This document shows positions 1 through 9,299 of a DNA stretch of 21,620 bases, piece after piece. The notes under the pieces were generated by a model. It made no database searches and was not told the origin of the DNA. It worked only from the letters and a program-made list of their open reading frames with translations. The position numbers and the translations under genes were made by a program. The stretch spans positions 1-21,620 of the forward strand of contig JAYMTF010001730.1 in assembly GCA_036897485.1 (NCBI GenBank). The letters run 5' to 3'. This DNA comes from Pelargonium nanum. Its lineage: Eukaryota; Streptophyta; Magnoliopsida; Geraniales; Geraniaceae. Position 1 is the stretch's first letter; every line of letters begins with the position of its first letter.

Positions 1-609
1 CTATTGTAATACATCATTGTTATCCAATCCAGACGATCAAACGCAGCCTAATTTTCGTAGTGACAAATGTATGAATATTCTCTTAATAGATGTTAGAAAG
101 TCCAAGTTCACCTATTTTTCAGGTACAAGTCTTTCTCTGGTTTATTAGTCAGAGTAACTTTGATTGTTGAAAGCTGTGACGTTCTTTAATGGTTAGGTTT
201 GTACCGAACTGGCTACGTTGAGCTGCTTTAACCACTCGTCAATTTCTGAAGCAATTTTAAAGCCAGGTTCTCAATTTTGGACATTCTACTACATTTGTGT
301 AGTAAAATACTGTGTTTTTTGAGTAAAGCAACAACAATCTTAACTCTGTATACTGTACAAAGATGTTTTATGTTGTGTTAAAAGGAATCAATTTTTGCCT
401 GAAAATGTATAGATATAAATATATAACTATACAAGTAAGCAGCACAAAGTGTATTTTGTGAGACAGTTTCACCAATTGCATCTCTTCTTCAAAAAACTGT
501 AATCCAGGAACCTAAAAAGCTGTCACTACAACACAATCTGATATACAACACCTTCAATGAAATTGAATTTAACATGTACAAACACAAACCTCAAAATGCA
601 GTTTCAACC
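1..609. other. Downstream flank and 3' UTR of the O-fucosyltransferase gene
   Basis: I see no coding exon here. The part nearest 609 should be the 3' UTR of the minus-strand O-fucosyltransferase gene, because its TGA stop lies at 612-610. The leftmost bases may belong to the end of another gene outside the window, but nothing decides this. The sequence is AT-rich, with a run of TATA-like bases around 408-432. Confidence 0.5.
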
Positions 610-2733
610 TCAGCACTTGCCAAATTTCCGAATCAGCTCTATATTCTCAGCAATGGTTGATCCGGCAGTCCCAACAAAACCCAGTGAAGCGCAACTGCAT
701 ATAGCTTCCTCCAAGTACAGAAGCACATCGGGCAATCTCTGAGATGGACAATGTTTAAGGCCATGCTCTTTGGCCACAAGTTTCTTCGCAGTTTGTTTCA
801 CCAACTCGTCGTCTTCTTTCAGAAAATGCAACTTAAAATCATTTTTATCTTCATTCAGATCCCCCAAATAGCTTCCGGTCCAATTAGCCTCAGGAAGATC
901 GGTCATCACAAAAATGTGGATCGGGAGAGGGCCCGTCTGCCTTAAAGATTCGATCTTTTGTTTTAAGCCTCGAAAAGTGTCCTTCCAATGATTCTTGAAC
1001 TGCCCATCTAACAATCTCAGCTGCGCGCAAAGAAATGGAGCCTTTATGGTTTCATGAACAAACTGCTTCCCGGCATTCGTAATTTCAGGAACAAAAGGAA
1101 GGTATTCAATCTTCTCAATCAGAGATTGAATCCTTCGATCTCTAGGACTTTCATGGATGTCAATATGAAGCTGAGACCCTTTATATGGAGCTGTGAAAAG
1201 GCTACCAAATGCCAAAATAGTGGCTGCTTTAGCTTCGGAATCGGGTCCAAGGCTCTTATATACATCTCGACGTTTCCTAACATAAGAAAGCTTCTTTTTC
1301 TTCTTGAGTTGTTCGTCGGGTTGAAAAGAGTCCAACACTCCATCGTCGTCGTCTTTCTGATACGTCCAAACTGTAGTTCTGCAATCTTCATCTACGGCGT
1401 ATAAACACTTATCTATATTACCATCAGAACCAGACAATAAAAGTCCACATTTTTTTAAGCTATCGATCATAGAGGATTGGGCATTTGATTCAATAGGGCA
1501 AGCAAAATCGATGTCTGCACCACACCATAACGAAACAAAAGCCCTAAAATCTATAGTTCGGATCGTAGAAGAAGAAACCAATGATGACATATCAATGATA
1601 TCAGCCATGGAAACGTACCTGCAACAAGAGAAGAGCAAATAAGACTATGGAATAAACACATCAAAACTAAGAAATGCCGAACAAACTCAAATCCTGATAT
1701 ACTTGTTCTGTAACTTCAGAAGAACCAAATGGGAAAAATGATAATTTCATTCTCAGTACGATTCTTGATTCCCATTCCTGAACAAAAATCCTAACCCAAA
1801 CGCTACCCAAATACTTCCTCTCAACTAAAGTAAACCTAAGTTGCCAGAGCCAACATAACTTTACATGTTCAGAGAGCAAAGCAATCAAGAAACACCATTC
1901 CAATTCCTACAGTTTTCTCTCCAATGAGCAACAAGGAAGAAAATAATAGAGGAAACCAATAAAACCCAGAATCAAATTTCAATAAATATAGCAGTATTTG
2001 TCTCAAACTGACTACAAAAATCACATTTTTCATTACTTGCACCAAGCAACAAACAAACTCAAAACCCAATCTTATTCTGTAACTTCAGAACCAGATACTT
2101 TCACTCAAATCATGTGAACTTAACTTGCTAGAGCCAACATAACTACAGATTTTCACAACTCAAAGCAGCATTTAAAGCCCAGAATCAAATTTCAATAAAT
2201 TTGGCAGTTTTATCTGAAATTGACAACAAAAATTTGGGCATGAACTGAAGTAATCAATAAAATCAATTTCAAACAGAGAGAACCGAGTTTACTCACCTTC
2301 CGTCTCGGACAAGCTCAACGATATGATTCCACACCGCGAGCCTAATCTCCTTAGGAGCCAAAACCCTAAATTTGGGGCAGCTTCCGAGAGCAACAGCATG
2401 GTGATTGAGAACCGGAGGCACAATCAGAGTGCGGTTCAATATAGCAGCCATCAAGATAGCGTTTTTGAGCTCCGAGAGCTGGTTGCTGAACCCACTGTGC
2501 GGCGCGTACCACATGAACCTGTCTCCAAACGGTTGGGTTCGGGACTGAGAGGTGCATTGAGGAAATTGGGAGTTAAGGGTTTTGGAAGATGCAGAGAGGA
2601 GAGATGTGGAGGTGAAGGTGAAGTAGGAGAGGAGGAAGAAGAGAGAGCAGAGGAGAGAGATGGAGAGGAGCGAAGATCTGGTAGAGGTGGGCCTCTTGTT
2701 TGGCCAACTTCTGGTGGTTCTCGCCGGATTCAT
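610..2733 (-). CDS. O-fucosyltransferase family protein (OFUT30-like), two exons
   Basis: The coding exons are 2733-2297 and 1618-610, giving 481 aa. The splice sites are clear: donor GTGAGT at 2296-2291 after GGAAG, and acceptor TTGCAG ending at 1619, with an AG|G codon across the join. The reading frame extends upstream to a GTG at 2757, but the first ATG is at 2733. The N-terminus is basic and is followed by a hydrophobic stretch (about residues 20-46), as in a type II Golgi signal anchor. The catalytic domain begins with FMWYAPHSGFSNQ (about 73-85), whose H-x-G-F-x-N-Q core is a GDP-fucose binding motif of plant GT106/O-FucT-like proteins. A conserved arginine in CAQLRLLDGQFKN and the terminal GFVGTAGSTIAEN block are also typical. 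Members transfer fucose from GDP-fucose or are putative transferases in the secretory pathway; the acceptor here is unknown. From memory the closest Arabidopsis relative is At4g17430. The length is normal and no lesion is seen. Confidence 0.9.
1619..2296 (-). repeat. Intron of the O-fucosyltransferase gene with an internal duplication
   Basis: This 678-bp GT-AG intron contains two diverged copies of one block. Copy A starts at about 1681 and copy B at about 2053. Both open with acaaactcaaa and then share, in order, ttctgtaacttcagaa (1706 and 2075), agagccaacataact (about 1845 and 2131) and cccagaatcaaatttcaata (about 1966 and 2180). The copies differ by large indels, so copy B is shorter (to about 2240). 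No coding potential is seen; short open frames in the intron are chance. Confidence 0.8.
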
Positions 2734-4229
2734 CGATCCGTCCGGTTCCGGTGGCACTGAAAAATTGGATCTTTACGATCTGTAGAGTCAAGATCAGGGT
2801 CTTGTAATTGGGCCCTCCACGTCATCCGGGACCCGACAATATTTGGGCAGGTCCAAGGATCCAACAACAACCGACATGCTCAAATGTTGTGTGATTTTTT
2901 ATTTTATTTTATGGTAAAACATTGTAACATTAGGTACAGCAAATAACATTCAGATTATTACATGTCCAAGTTTTTCCTTGATCTTGATTTTTTTTTTTAT
3001 ATACATAAAGGTGCCGAAATCCTTCCTTGCAACGGCCTAAGGAACCTTTCAAGCTATACAAAGCTTGAACAAGGAAATAGTGTTCAGGAAAGAGACAAAG
3101 CCTCTTAACCCTAACCTAGGGCTTTTGGCACCTTACTCACCAAAGTGATCTTGATTACCTATATTGGCTAGCTGATAAGCATGAGCTACTAGTTTCCTAT
3201 TTACATGCAAAATGTTACATCTACAATGGCTATCAAAAAGAGCATATGTAATATCCATCATTGAAGCTCCGCAATCTACCCTGCTAAGGTCGGCCTTTGT
3301 CCTATTGTGTTGGATGTCCCTCGTTCTACAGGTCCGGCGAGGGGGAGCAAATGTTTATTCATAAAATAAAAATAAATAATAGATAAATGTAAGAGCATGG
3401 ATGATAAATCGCATGTTTATATTATCTACTAATACTGGATTCAAACCAAAAAAATGAACTATTGGGACGAGTACAAGTGTTTAATCATGAACTAACGTCA
3501 TTTTTTGTATTTTTAAATATTTATCTTGCCTTATAGTTTAAAAATGGTGCATGAATGGGTTGAAATTAAATCTAAATTATTGAGCTTGACCAAAGAAAAT
3601 TTGTTAAAACAAAATGTGAATTGTTAGCTATATCATTTGGCCTACTAGCTATGTCAATGTGCCCATAGGGTCATAGCCTAAGAAATAAAAGGGGAAAAAA
3701 GAAGCAAATCTTAAAGGACAATCAAATCTTGAAGGACAATCCATTTTCTTGTGGCAATGCAGCTTTGACATGGACAAGTTGCCAAATTGTTACACATAAT
3801 GGAAGACCCATAATGTCTTGTTTGAAAGAGACTTATCTAAAAGCAATATTGAAAATCTCCACTCTTAATTCCAATTCATAATTAAGAAAACATCTATTGT
3901 ATAATAAACTATGAATCCTTCTTGAAAGTTCAGATATGCAAACATATTTTGATATTGGGAGCAAAATTTGTAGTAGATTGTCATACAATAAAGACCTGAG
4001 AAATATATAGGGGGGACAAAAAGAGGAACCTGAGACAAACAATTGCCAAAGATTCAAATAATTTGTGACAAGTTGCTACAACCTACAAGCTAAACAACAA
4101 ACAAAGATAAAATATAACTCAAAACCAGACCGGCCAGCGCGTTATTAGTCACTGTATAAACATTACGCTTTAGAGCTCACCCAGCAATGAGCTGATTTAC
4201 AGTCTCGAGCTCTCCCCGACAGCGCCCCA
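2734..4229. other. Spacer between the O-fucosyltransferase start and the MYB gene end
   Basis: The first 100-200 bases should hold the minus-strand promoter and 5' UTR of the O-fucosyltransferase gene. On that strand there is a TGACGTGG element (2823-2816), which is a bZIP-type core, and a GGGCCC next to it. The stretch 2985-3360 begins with a run of T followed by moderately GC-rich sequence and may be an old transposon relic, but I cannot assign it to a family. The last 100-150 bases before 4230 should be the 3' UTR of the MYB gene. I find no gene between. Confidence 0.5.
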
Positions 4230-6095
4230 TTAAACTGCATGGATCGGGCTGTTGCTTGGATTCATGGTTGAACTGCCTGAGGCGGGATTTGCATGGAAAG
4301 CTGACTGCCTAGAGGACCCTTCGAGCAGTTTTAGAGATAGGGTGGACGGCCCAGCATGGCCTAATGATTCTCCTAAACTCAACTTTGACATGCCAACCAG
4401 CTCATCAACATTAATTGGGGTCTTAGAATGTACCGCTGTTGGCTTGACAACCTCATGTGTCTCCTTAATTGGTCCTGTATTGTTCACTGGCCACATTGGG
4501 AGTGAAATTGGGAAGAAAGGAGAGATGTAAGTAGGGTATAGAACGGGGTAACAGGACTGTGAGCTGTCAGGGTTTGGAAGGACGGGTTCGCCTTCATGGG
4601 AGTTGGTAGAGTCCATTGATTCACACTCTTCATCCAGTGAGGGAGCAGCAGGCAAAGGGTTGTTGATGTTGTTGCTATGAGTTTCAGCATGTGGTTGGCT
4701 GTTGGCGAAGAAATCCTGATGTGAAACCATTGGTGTCTCAGCTGACTGCATAAACAAAGATTAAAGATAAGTAATAAGTAGAGGTTCTATAATTTAAAAA
4801 CAATGATTTTGAGTCAGAATCATAAAGCAGAGACTGAATAATGGAGATGCTTTTTGCATAGTAAGGAGTGTTAAGTGAACATTGTACTAACTTCATCTGC
4901 AACCATATCGAACAGACTAGAACGTCTCTTCCTTCTAGACACATTTGTTTGCCTGATAAAATATTTCTGAGCATGACTGGCAACTTGCGTAGGTGTCCTT
5001 GATACAACGTAATTGCGTGCAATTCCACGCCAATCACCTTTTCCCAACTTCTGAAGACCAAGTAGAAACATTCTATGTTCCTCTTCAGTCCATGGAACAC
5101 CTGCTCAACAAAACATCAGCTATTCAGAAAGCAGAACTTATCTTAAGATCTATTACAATTGAGTACCGTTGCTAATCCACAAAGGCTTTGTAAAGAAGTA
5201 CATGCTAATGATATTCGACATGTAATGTGAGAGGGGGAAACTGTATGCTCCCTTTTAATCCTCGTTTCTGCATAGTATTGTCTAATAAAATTGTTCGACT
5301 TTGATCCATGTGAGTGATTTCATACTTCTAGAAACCAAACAACACAGAGCACAACTTCTTAAACCTATTTCCTCTTCTAATCTTCTTTTTCTCAAATTCT
5401 ACAAGATACAAGCAGCTACCACTCTAATGTCTAAGCCTATATTTGAACAACGATTAGAAGTTCATAAGCTTCTTCTAGCAGCCAGAGGGACCCAAGAAAA
5501 CAAAATTGAATAATAGATTGCATGAATGATTATATGAATTATGAACTCTTGAAGACATCTAATATAATAACATAAAACCAATCTCAAATCTCATAGATCT
5601 TGGAGTTCGTTTATCTTCTAACTTACCACATACCAAAGCAAAATCAATATAAGAAAAAAGAGAACACAAATTAACAAACAAAAATGAAATAGAAAAAAAA
5701 AAATCAACAATTTCTCTGATCCTCCTCCACAGAATCAAACAAGCAATTATCCGAACTCATTCTCAAATACAACTACTCTAATGCTAAAGAACACAATTTC
5801 AGAGCAAAAAACCTTTCTTCCGTTCGCGGCAGCTGGAGGAGGAGCCCGGGACAAAATCCTCAGAGGCGTAACCGTCGGCGGCGGCGTGATCCGGCGTGTC
5901 GCCGCCTCCGGGAGAGCCGGGAGTGTTGAGGAGAGCACCGGAATTGGAGGCAGCGTAGTGGCTGAGATTGCCCATACTGGCGCTCTTCCGGATCGAACCA
6001 TCCGTTAATCGGACGCCGAAGAGCTTGACCCCGCGGTTGGGGCAGGTCCTGGAGTTGTGGCCGTTGTGGCTGCAATGAGAGCAGCGCCGAGTCAT
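4230..6095 (-). CDS. KUA1: MYB-related transcriptional repressor, KUA1/MYBH (MYBS3) type, three exons
   Basis: The coding exons are 6095-5813, 5100-4892 and 4745-4230, giving 335 aa; Arabidopsis KUA1 is about 365 aa. All junctions are GT-AG and the phases agree: GGT is split across intron 1, and intron 2 is phase 0. The frame is open further upstream but only from a TTG, so the ATG at 6095 is the start. In order the protein has a CCHC zinc knuckle (C5, C8, H13, C18), the KLFGV repression motif (24-28), a Ser/Gly-rich linker, a single MYB repeat starting at W98 with SHAQKYF at 136-142, a basic RRKRR run, and the C-terminal [15 protein letters not shown] block. LSLKL (300-304) is an EAR-type LxLxL motif, and the protein ends in IHAV. 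KUA1 binds TATCC-type elements, represses peroxidase genes and promotes leaf cell expansion; MYBS3 proteins act in sugar and cold responses. Those roles come from the family, not from this sequence. The gene looks intact. Confidence 0.93.
5101..5812 (-). other. Intron 1 of the KUA1-type MYB gene
   Basis: This 712-bp AT-rich intron separates the exon with the zinc knuckle and repression motif from the exon with the MYB repeat. It runs from the donor GTTTTT just after AAAG to the acceptor GAGCAG. I see no exon, repeat or RNA gene inside; the open frame at 5301-5513 has no coding features. Confidence 0.7.
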
Positions 6096-6465
6096 CGTTG
6101 AAATCGGATCGGCCGAGTCGGAATCAGAGAGATAGGGTTTGGATTTTGGCGAGTTGAGAATTTGTGTGCGCAACGCCGATGGGAAAGAGGAAGAGAAGTA
6201 GGAGGGATGGAACAGAACACTATCTATCCAAGTCTAATAGGTTATAGATAAAAGGGGAATGATTGGGTGCTTTGCGGCTAATTTTGGAAAGGGGCTGGAG
6301 CTTGCTGTGCCGTTCGTTTTGGTCAAACCTTAGCTACCGGGTCTGTTTGGATATATGTTTTTGTTAACGCGGATCTACACGCAAATTATTATCTCCCCAA
6401 TTTTAAGCGCATGGCCTTGTTTCGTTTTGTCTGCTTTAATTGTCTTTAAATATTTGTACAAGTTA
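6096..6465 (-). promoter_or_regulatory. 5' UTR and proximal promoter of the MYB gene
   Basis: Read on the minus strand, the leader upstream of the ATG at 6095 contains a telo-box, AAACCCTA (6140-6133). On the plus strand there is one TATCCA core at 6225-6230, the element bound by MYBS/KUA1 proteins, so autoregulation is conceivable. A six-base match is weak evidence. The transcription start cannot be placed from sequence alone; TATCTATAA around 6250-6242 (minus strand) is a possible TATA-like site. Confidence 0.45.
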
Positions 6466-6800
6466 TCATCAACACAAACACGACACAAAATTAGTTTGTA
6501 ATTGTGTTATGTTCGTGCGAGACATCTAAAACACACACACAATTAATTAGTCGTGTTGTGACACGTCTGATACACCCAACACGCACAACAAAAAATATAA
6601 TTCTAAATTAATCATAATAATGTGTCAAAACTCAAGCGTGCTAGGTTGTGTCATGTCAAGCGTGTTGGATGGTGATGAATCAAATGTGTTGGTTCTATCG
6701 TGCAGAATAGTTGGATTGTAGACTTGCAGTCGTGTATATCGTGTCGTGTTTGTACTAGGTCATACGGCATGATTACAACATGTGTCATATTTCGTGTTGA
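6466..6800. repeat. Dispersed repeat rich in ACACGAC/GTCGTGT words, copy 1
   Basis: This stretch is dominated by words such as cgtgttgtgacacg, gtgtcgtgtttg and its complement. caaacacgacac near 6474 is the inverted counterpart of gtgtcgtgtttg near 6741, so the element has a foldback character. The block from about 6556 to 6660 aligns by eye with 14753-14846 (gacacg, then catcc/cacccaa, then attaatcataataat and gtgtcaa), which shows a dispersed family. Similar degenerate sequences are common in plant intergenic DNA. The class (MULE-like, foldback or LTR remnant) is not decided. Confidence 0.6.
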
Positions 6801-7090
6801 GTCCTGAAACACACAATCAATCACCATGTGTTTCTCATGTCCTACCGAAAATAACCTCTGTTAAAATGGTTCATGCAACGTCTCCGACAACACCCAAAGA
6901 TCCAAACATGACCAGAACAACTTCAGATTTCTCCGAAGACATTTCGGCGTGGAGCGTCTTGCACGAGGTATATAAATATGAACAAAATAAGGCCGTGTAT
7001 GGTTGCATAATTGGCTTTGTGTCATGTGACACACAACAACAACAGTTAATTTTCTTTTATATTTTGGGTACAATAATGAGAAGGGAAGGC

Positions 7091-7151
7091 CACGTGGAGG
7101 AGGAGCAGAATCTGATCTTGGTCGGTGAGATTTTGCAGGTGAAGCCACGTG
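7091..7151. promoter_or_regulatory. Pair of GCCACGTGGA G-boxes
   Basis: Perfect CACGTG cores lie at 7091-7096 and 7146-7151. Both sit in the ten-base context GCCACGTGGA, with starts 55 bp apart. G-boxes of this kind bind bZIP and bHLH factors such as ABF and PIF proteins. They lie about 1.0 kb upstream of the MYB start codon and are the closest obvious control elements to it, but no transcript is evident on either side. The target gene is therefore uncertain. Confidence 0.5.
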
Positions 7152-7780
7152 GACCTCTGTCCCTCTAAAGTAAAGGTACCACACCCCACAGCACACAACA
7201 CAGCCATACATATTCTCTCTATTTTATATCATATCTTATCGTACACTTTCTTTTTATTTTAAATTAGTCAAATTTAATCATTTATATTTTAATTAATTAA
7301 AGCCTTATCCACCACCTTATCTAAATTATCACTTGCAATGCTTGCTACCAATTGACTTTTGGACCCCACTTAATCTGGTCCTCCTGCCCACTCGATCGAC
7401 GGCTGAGATCTTTAGCCCAAAAAAAATGTCAATTTGTAGGGTTAAATCTAGATTTAGAGTTGCCAAAATAAATGAATATCTAACCACAGGGAATAATGAA
7501 AATGGGCTTTTTGCGATCTATTTTCATTAACTTTAATTGGACTCTATTTTAATAGGCTCGTGAGCAATATAATAGTTGAAAGATATAATTAGGATTAGAT
7601 TTGAAAAATCTAGCACAAAGTTGTCACTATGGCATACATGAAGATTTAGGTTCTCAAATGTCAAACTAAATTTAATCAAAATTGTTCACTGTTCCATTAC
7701 CATATCTTGTGGTTCAGATTATAACCAAATGAGCCAACTTTTTGTAAGAAAAATAAAGCTACATTAATGTTTCACGGAAA

Positions 7781-7870
7781 AAGTTTTGTTTTTCTCGTAA
7801 TCTTAACCGACATAAAATTTAATGGAATAAGTTTTGTTTTTCACGTGATCCTAACGGATAGAATTCGAAT
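7781..7870. repeat. Diverged 48-bp tandem duplication
   Basis: The block starting aagttttgtttttc at 7781 recurs at 7829. In each case it is followed by tcgtaat/acgtgat, c(t/c)taac and then an A- and T-rich tail. Two copies are visible. Confidence 0.65.
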
Positions 7871-7989
7871 TTAAACATGATAGTTCACACACACAAACAC
7901 AAAATCGAACAATTGCATTGAACTTTAAAGTGAAATTACACTTAGTAAACATAAGTCTATTCAACTGTTTCATTGTAGTGGTATCTTGT

Positions 7990-8305
7990 ATGCATTACGT
8001 GCAAAGTTCGGTGTATACTTATGGTGAAACGTTACTTTACTAATATAGATGAGTTTTTGTATTTTCAATTAAAAATTAACACTATAATGCATAATTTAAT
8101 TGTGTGCAAGTTCACTATATATTTACAAAAAAAGTTACTTATATAAGGCTGATTTTGGTCTTTTCAATTAAAAGTTAACACTATTATTTGTCGTGCACTC
8201 CAAATTTGCATGTAATACGTGTAAAATTTAGTATATATTTATAATCGAACATCACTTCATATAAATGCGATTCTCTCTTTTCAATTAAGAGTTAACACTG
8301 CTATC
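7990..8305. repeat. AT-rich tandem repeat, three diverged copies of about 99-117 bp
   Basis: Each copy ends in ttttcaatta followed by a(a/g)a(a/g)ttaacact. This ending occurs at about 8062-8085, 8161-8184 and 8279-8300, so the spacing is 99 and then 117 bp. Each copy begins with a variant of gcatta/gcataat...cgtgcaa(a/g)tt. A partial fourth start (caacacgtgcaaaattta) is visible near 8371. No open frame is conserved across copies, so this is not coding. Confidence 0.75.
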
Positions 8306-8928
8306 AACCGTCCAACTTATTGAATCTAAGTGTGGTCAAGTATTCAACTCTAAAGCTCAATTTAGTTGTGCAACACGTGCAAAATTTAATCTAATTTTGT
8401 ACCATCTACCCAAAATAACACTCTTGCACCATTTAACACAAAAAAAAAAATGATGCAAGAACATAATAGTGCTTAGATAGGAAAGTGGTACCTTTATTGT
8501 TTTGGATGCTTCCTGTGATTGGCATGAGATGTTTGACTCTTTCACCTCCAAGTCGGCAATTCCAACCGCAATTTGGCGAAAGGTCGCTATCTGGTACTAC
8601 CTACAACTGCAAATGCAAAAACGAATACAGATACATTCTTGCACTTGTCACACATGTGATCATCATGATCACAACTAGTGCATAATTATATTTTCTCCAA
8701 TTTATAATTATGAAAATGAAAGACTAAACAAAGACAAAAATAGAACCCAAAAGCTTCAAAATGCGTGAGGAAATTTATGTTAATGAGCAGTTCACCATTT
8801 CACACTCTCCTGAAAGTCAAATGCTTTGGTAGAAAAGGACTTGTAAGAAAATATTGGCCAGAGAAGAGTCCACACGTGAGAAACAATTGGACTTGAATGC
8901 ATAATCTACTACTAGTGATCCTCTAGAT

Positions 8929-9095
8929 GAAAAGGTCAAACTCCATATGTTCTAAATTCATGGAACCAAAACCCTGAAAAGTTCCATATGTTCCAGTAAC
9001 CCTTTTGTTTTTGGTGAAATGAAAAGGTCAAAACTCCATATGCTCTAAATTCATGGAACCAACACGCTAAAAAGTACCGTATGGAGACTTTTTTT
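8929..9095. repeat. 92-bp tandem duplication
   Basis: gaaaaggtcaaa followed by actccatatg and ctaaattcatggaacc occurs at 8929 and again at 9021, with only a few substitutions and one inserted A. The second copy is cut short, ending around agtaccgtatgg. The duplication lies about 200-370 bp downstream of the end of the HOS1-like gene. Confidence 0.85.
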
Positions 9096-9299
9096 AGTGC
9101 TTTTGATGAACCAAAACACGGCCAACCATGCAGGTACTCTTCACCCTTTTTGACTTATACTCAACCAATGTATACGCATACTCTTTTTCCATGGGAAGCA
9201 CTATACTTCCAATGCAGGTTCCCTCCTTTTGAATTATCCAACTGAGTGATTGTGAAAAGCACGTGATTATTATTAACTTACAGAGACAGGGTCAAGTTG

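Larger units (their letters stand above)
7170..9299. other. Gene-free spacer between the MYB promoter and the HOS1 3' end
   Basis: I find no coding gene in these 2.1 kb. The sequence is AT-rich and carries several short tandem duplications listed separately (7781-7870, 7990-8305 and 8929-9095). Single CACGTG cores occur near 7841, 8374, 8872 and 9261, but without clustering. The right end, next to 9300, should be the 3' UTR of the HOS1-like locus, since its terminal stop lies at 9302-9300. Confidence 0.55.

Noticed and set aside
2323..2760. Plus-strand open frame of 145 codons opposite O-fucosyltransferase exon 1
   Set aside because: The minus strand carries the conserved fucosyltransferase motif and a matching splice donor; this frame is antisense and low-complexity (Glu/Arg/Gly rich).
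6782..7168. Open frame of 128 codons on the plus strand upstream of the MYB gene
   Set aside because: It overlaps a dispersed repeat at its start, has no recognisable domain, and an equally long frame exists on the other strand of the same more GC-rich patch. It looks like chance.
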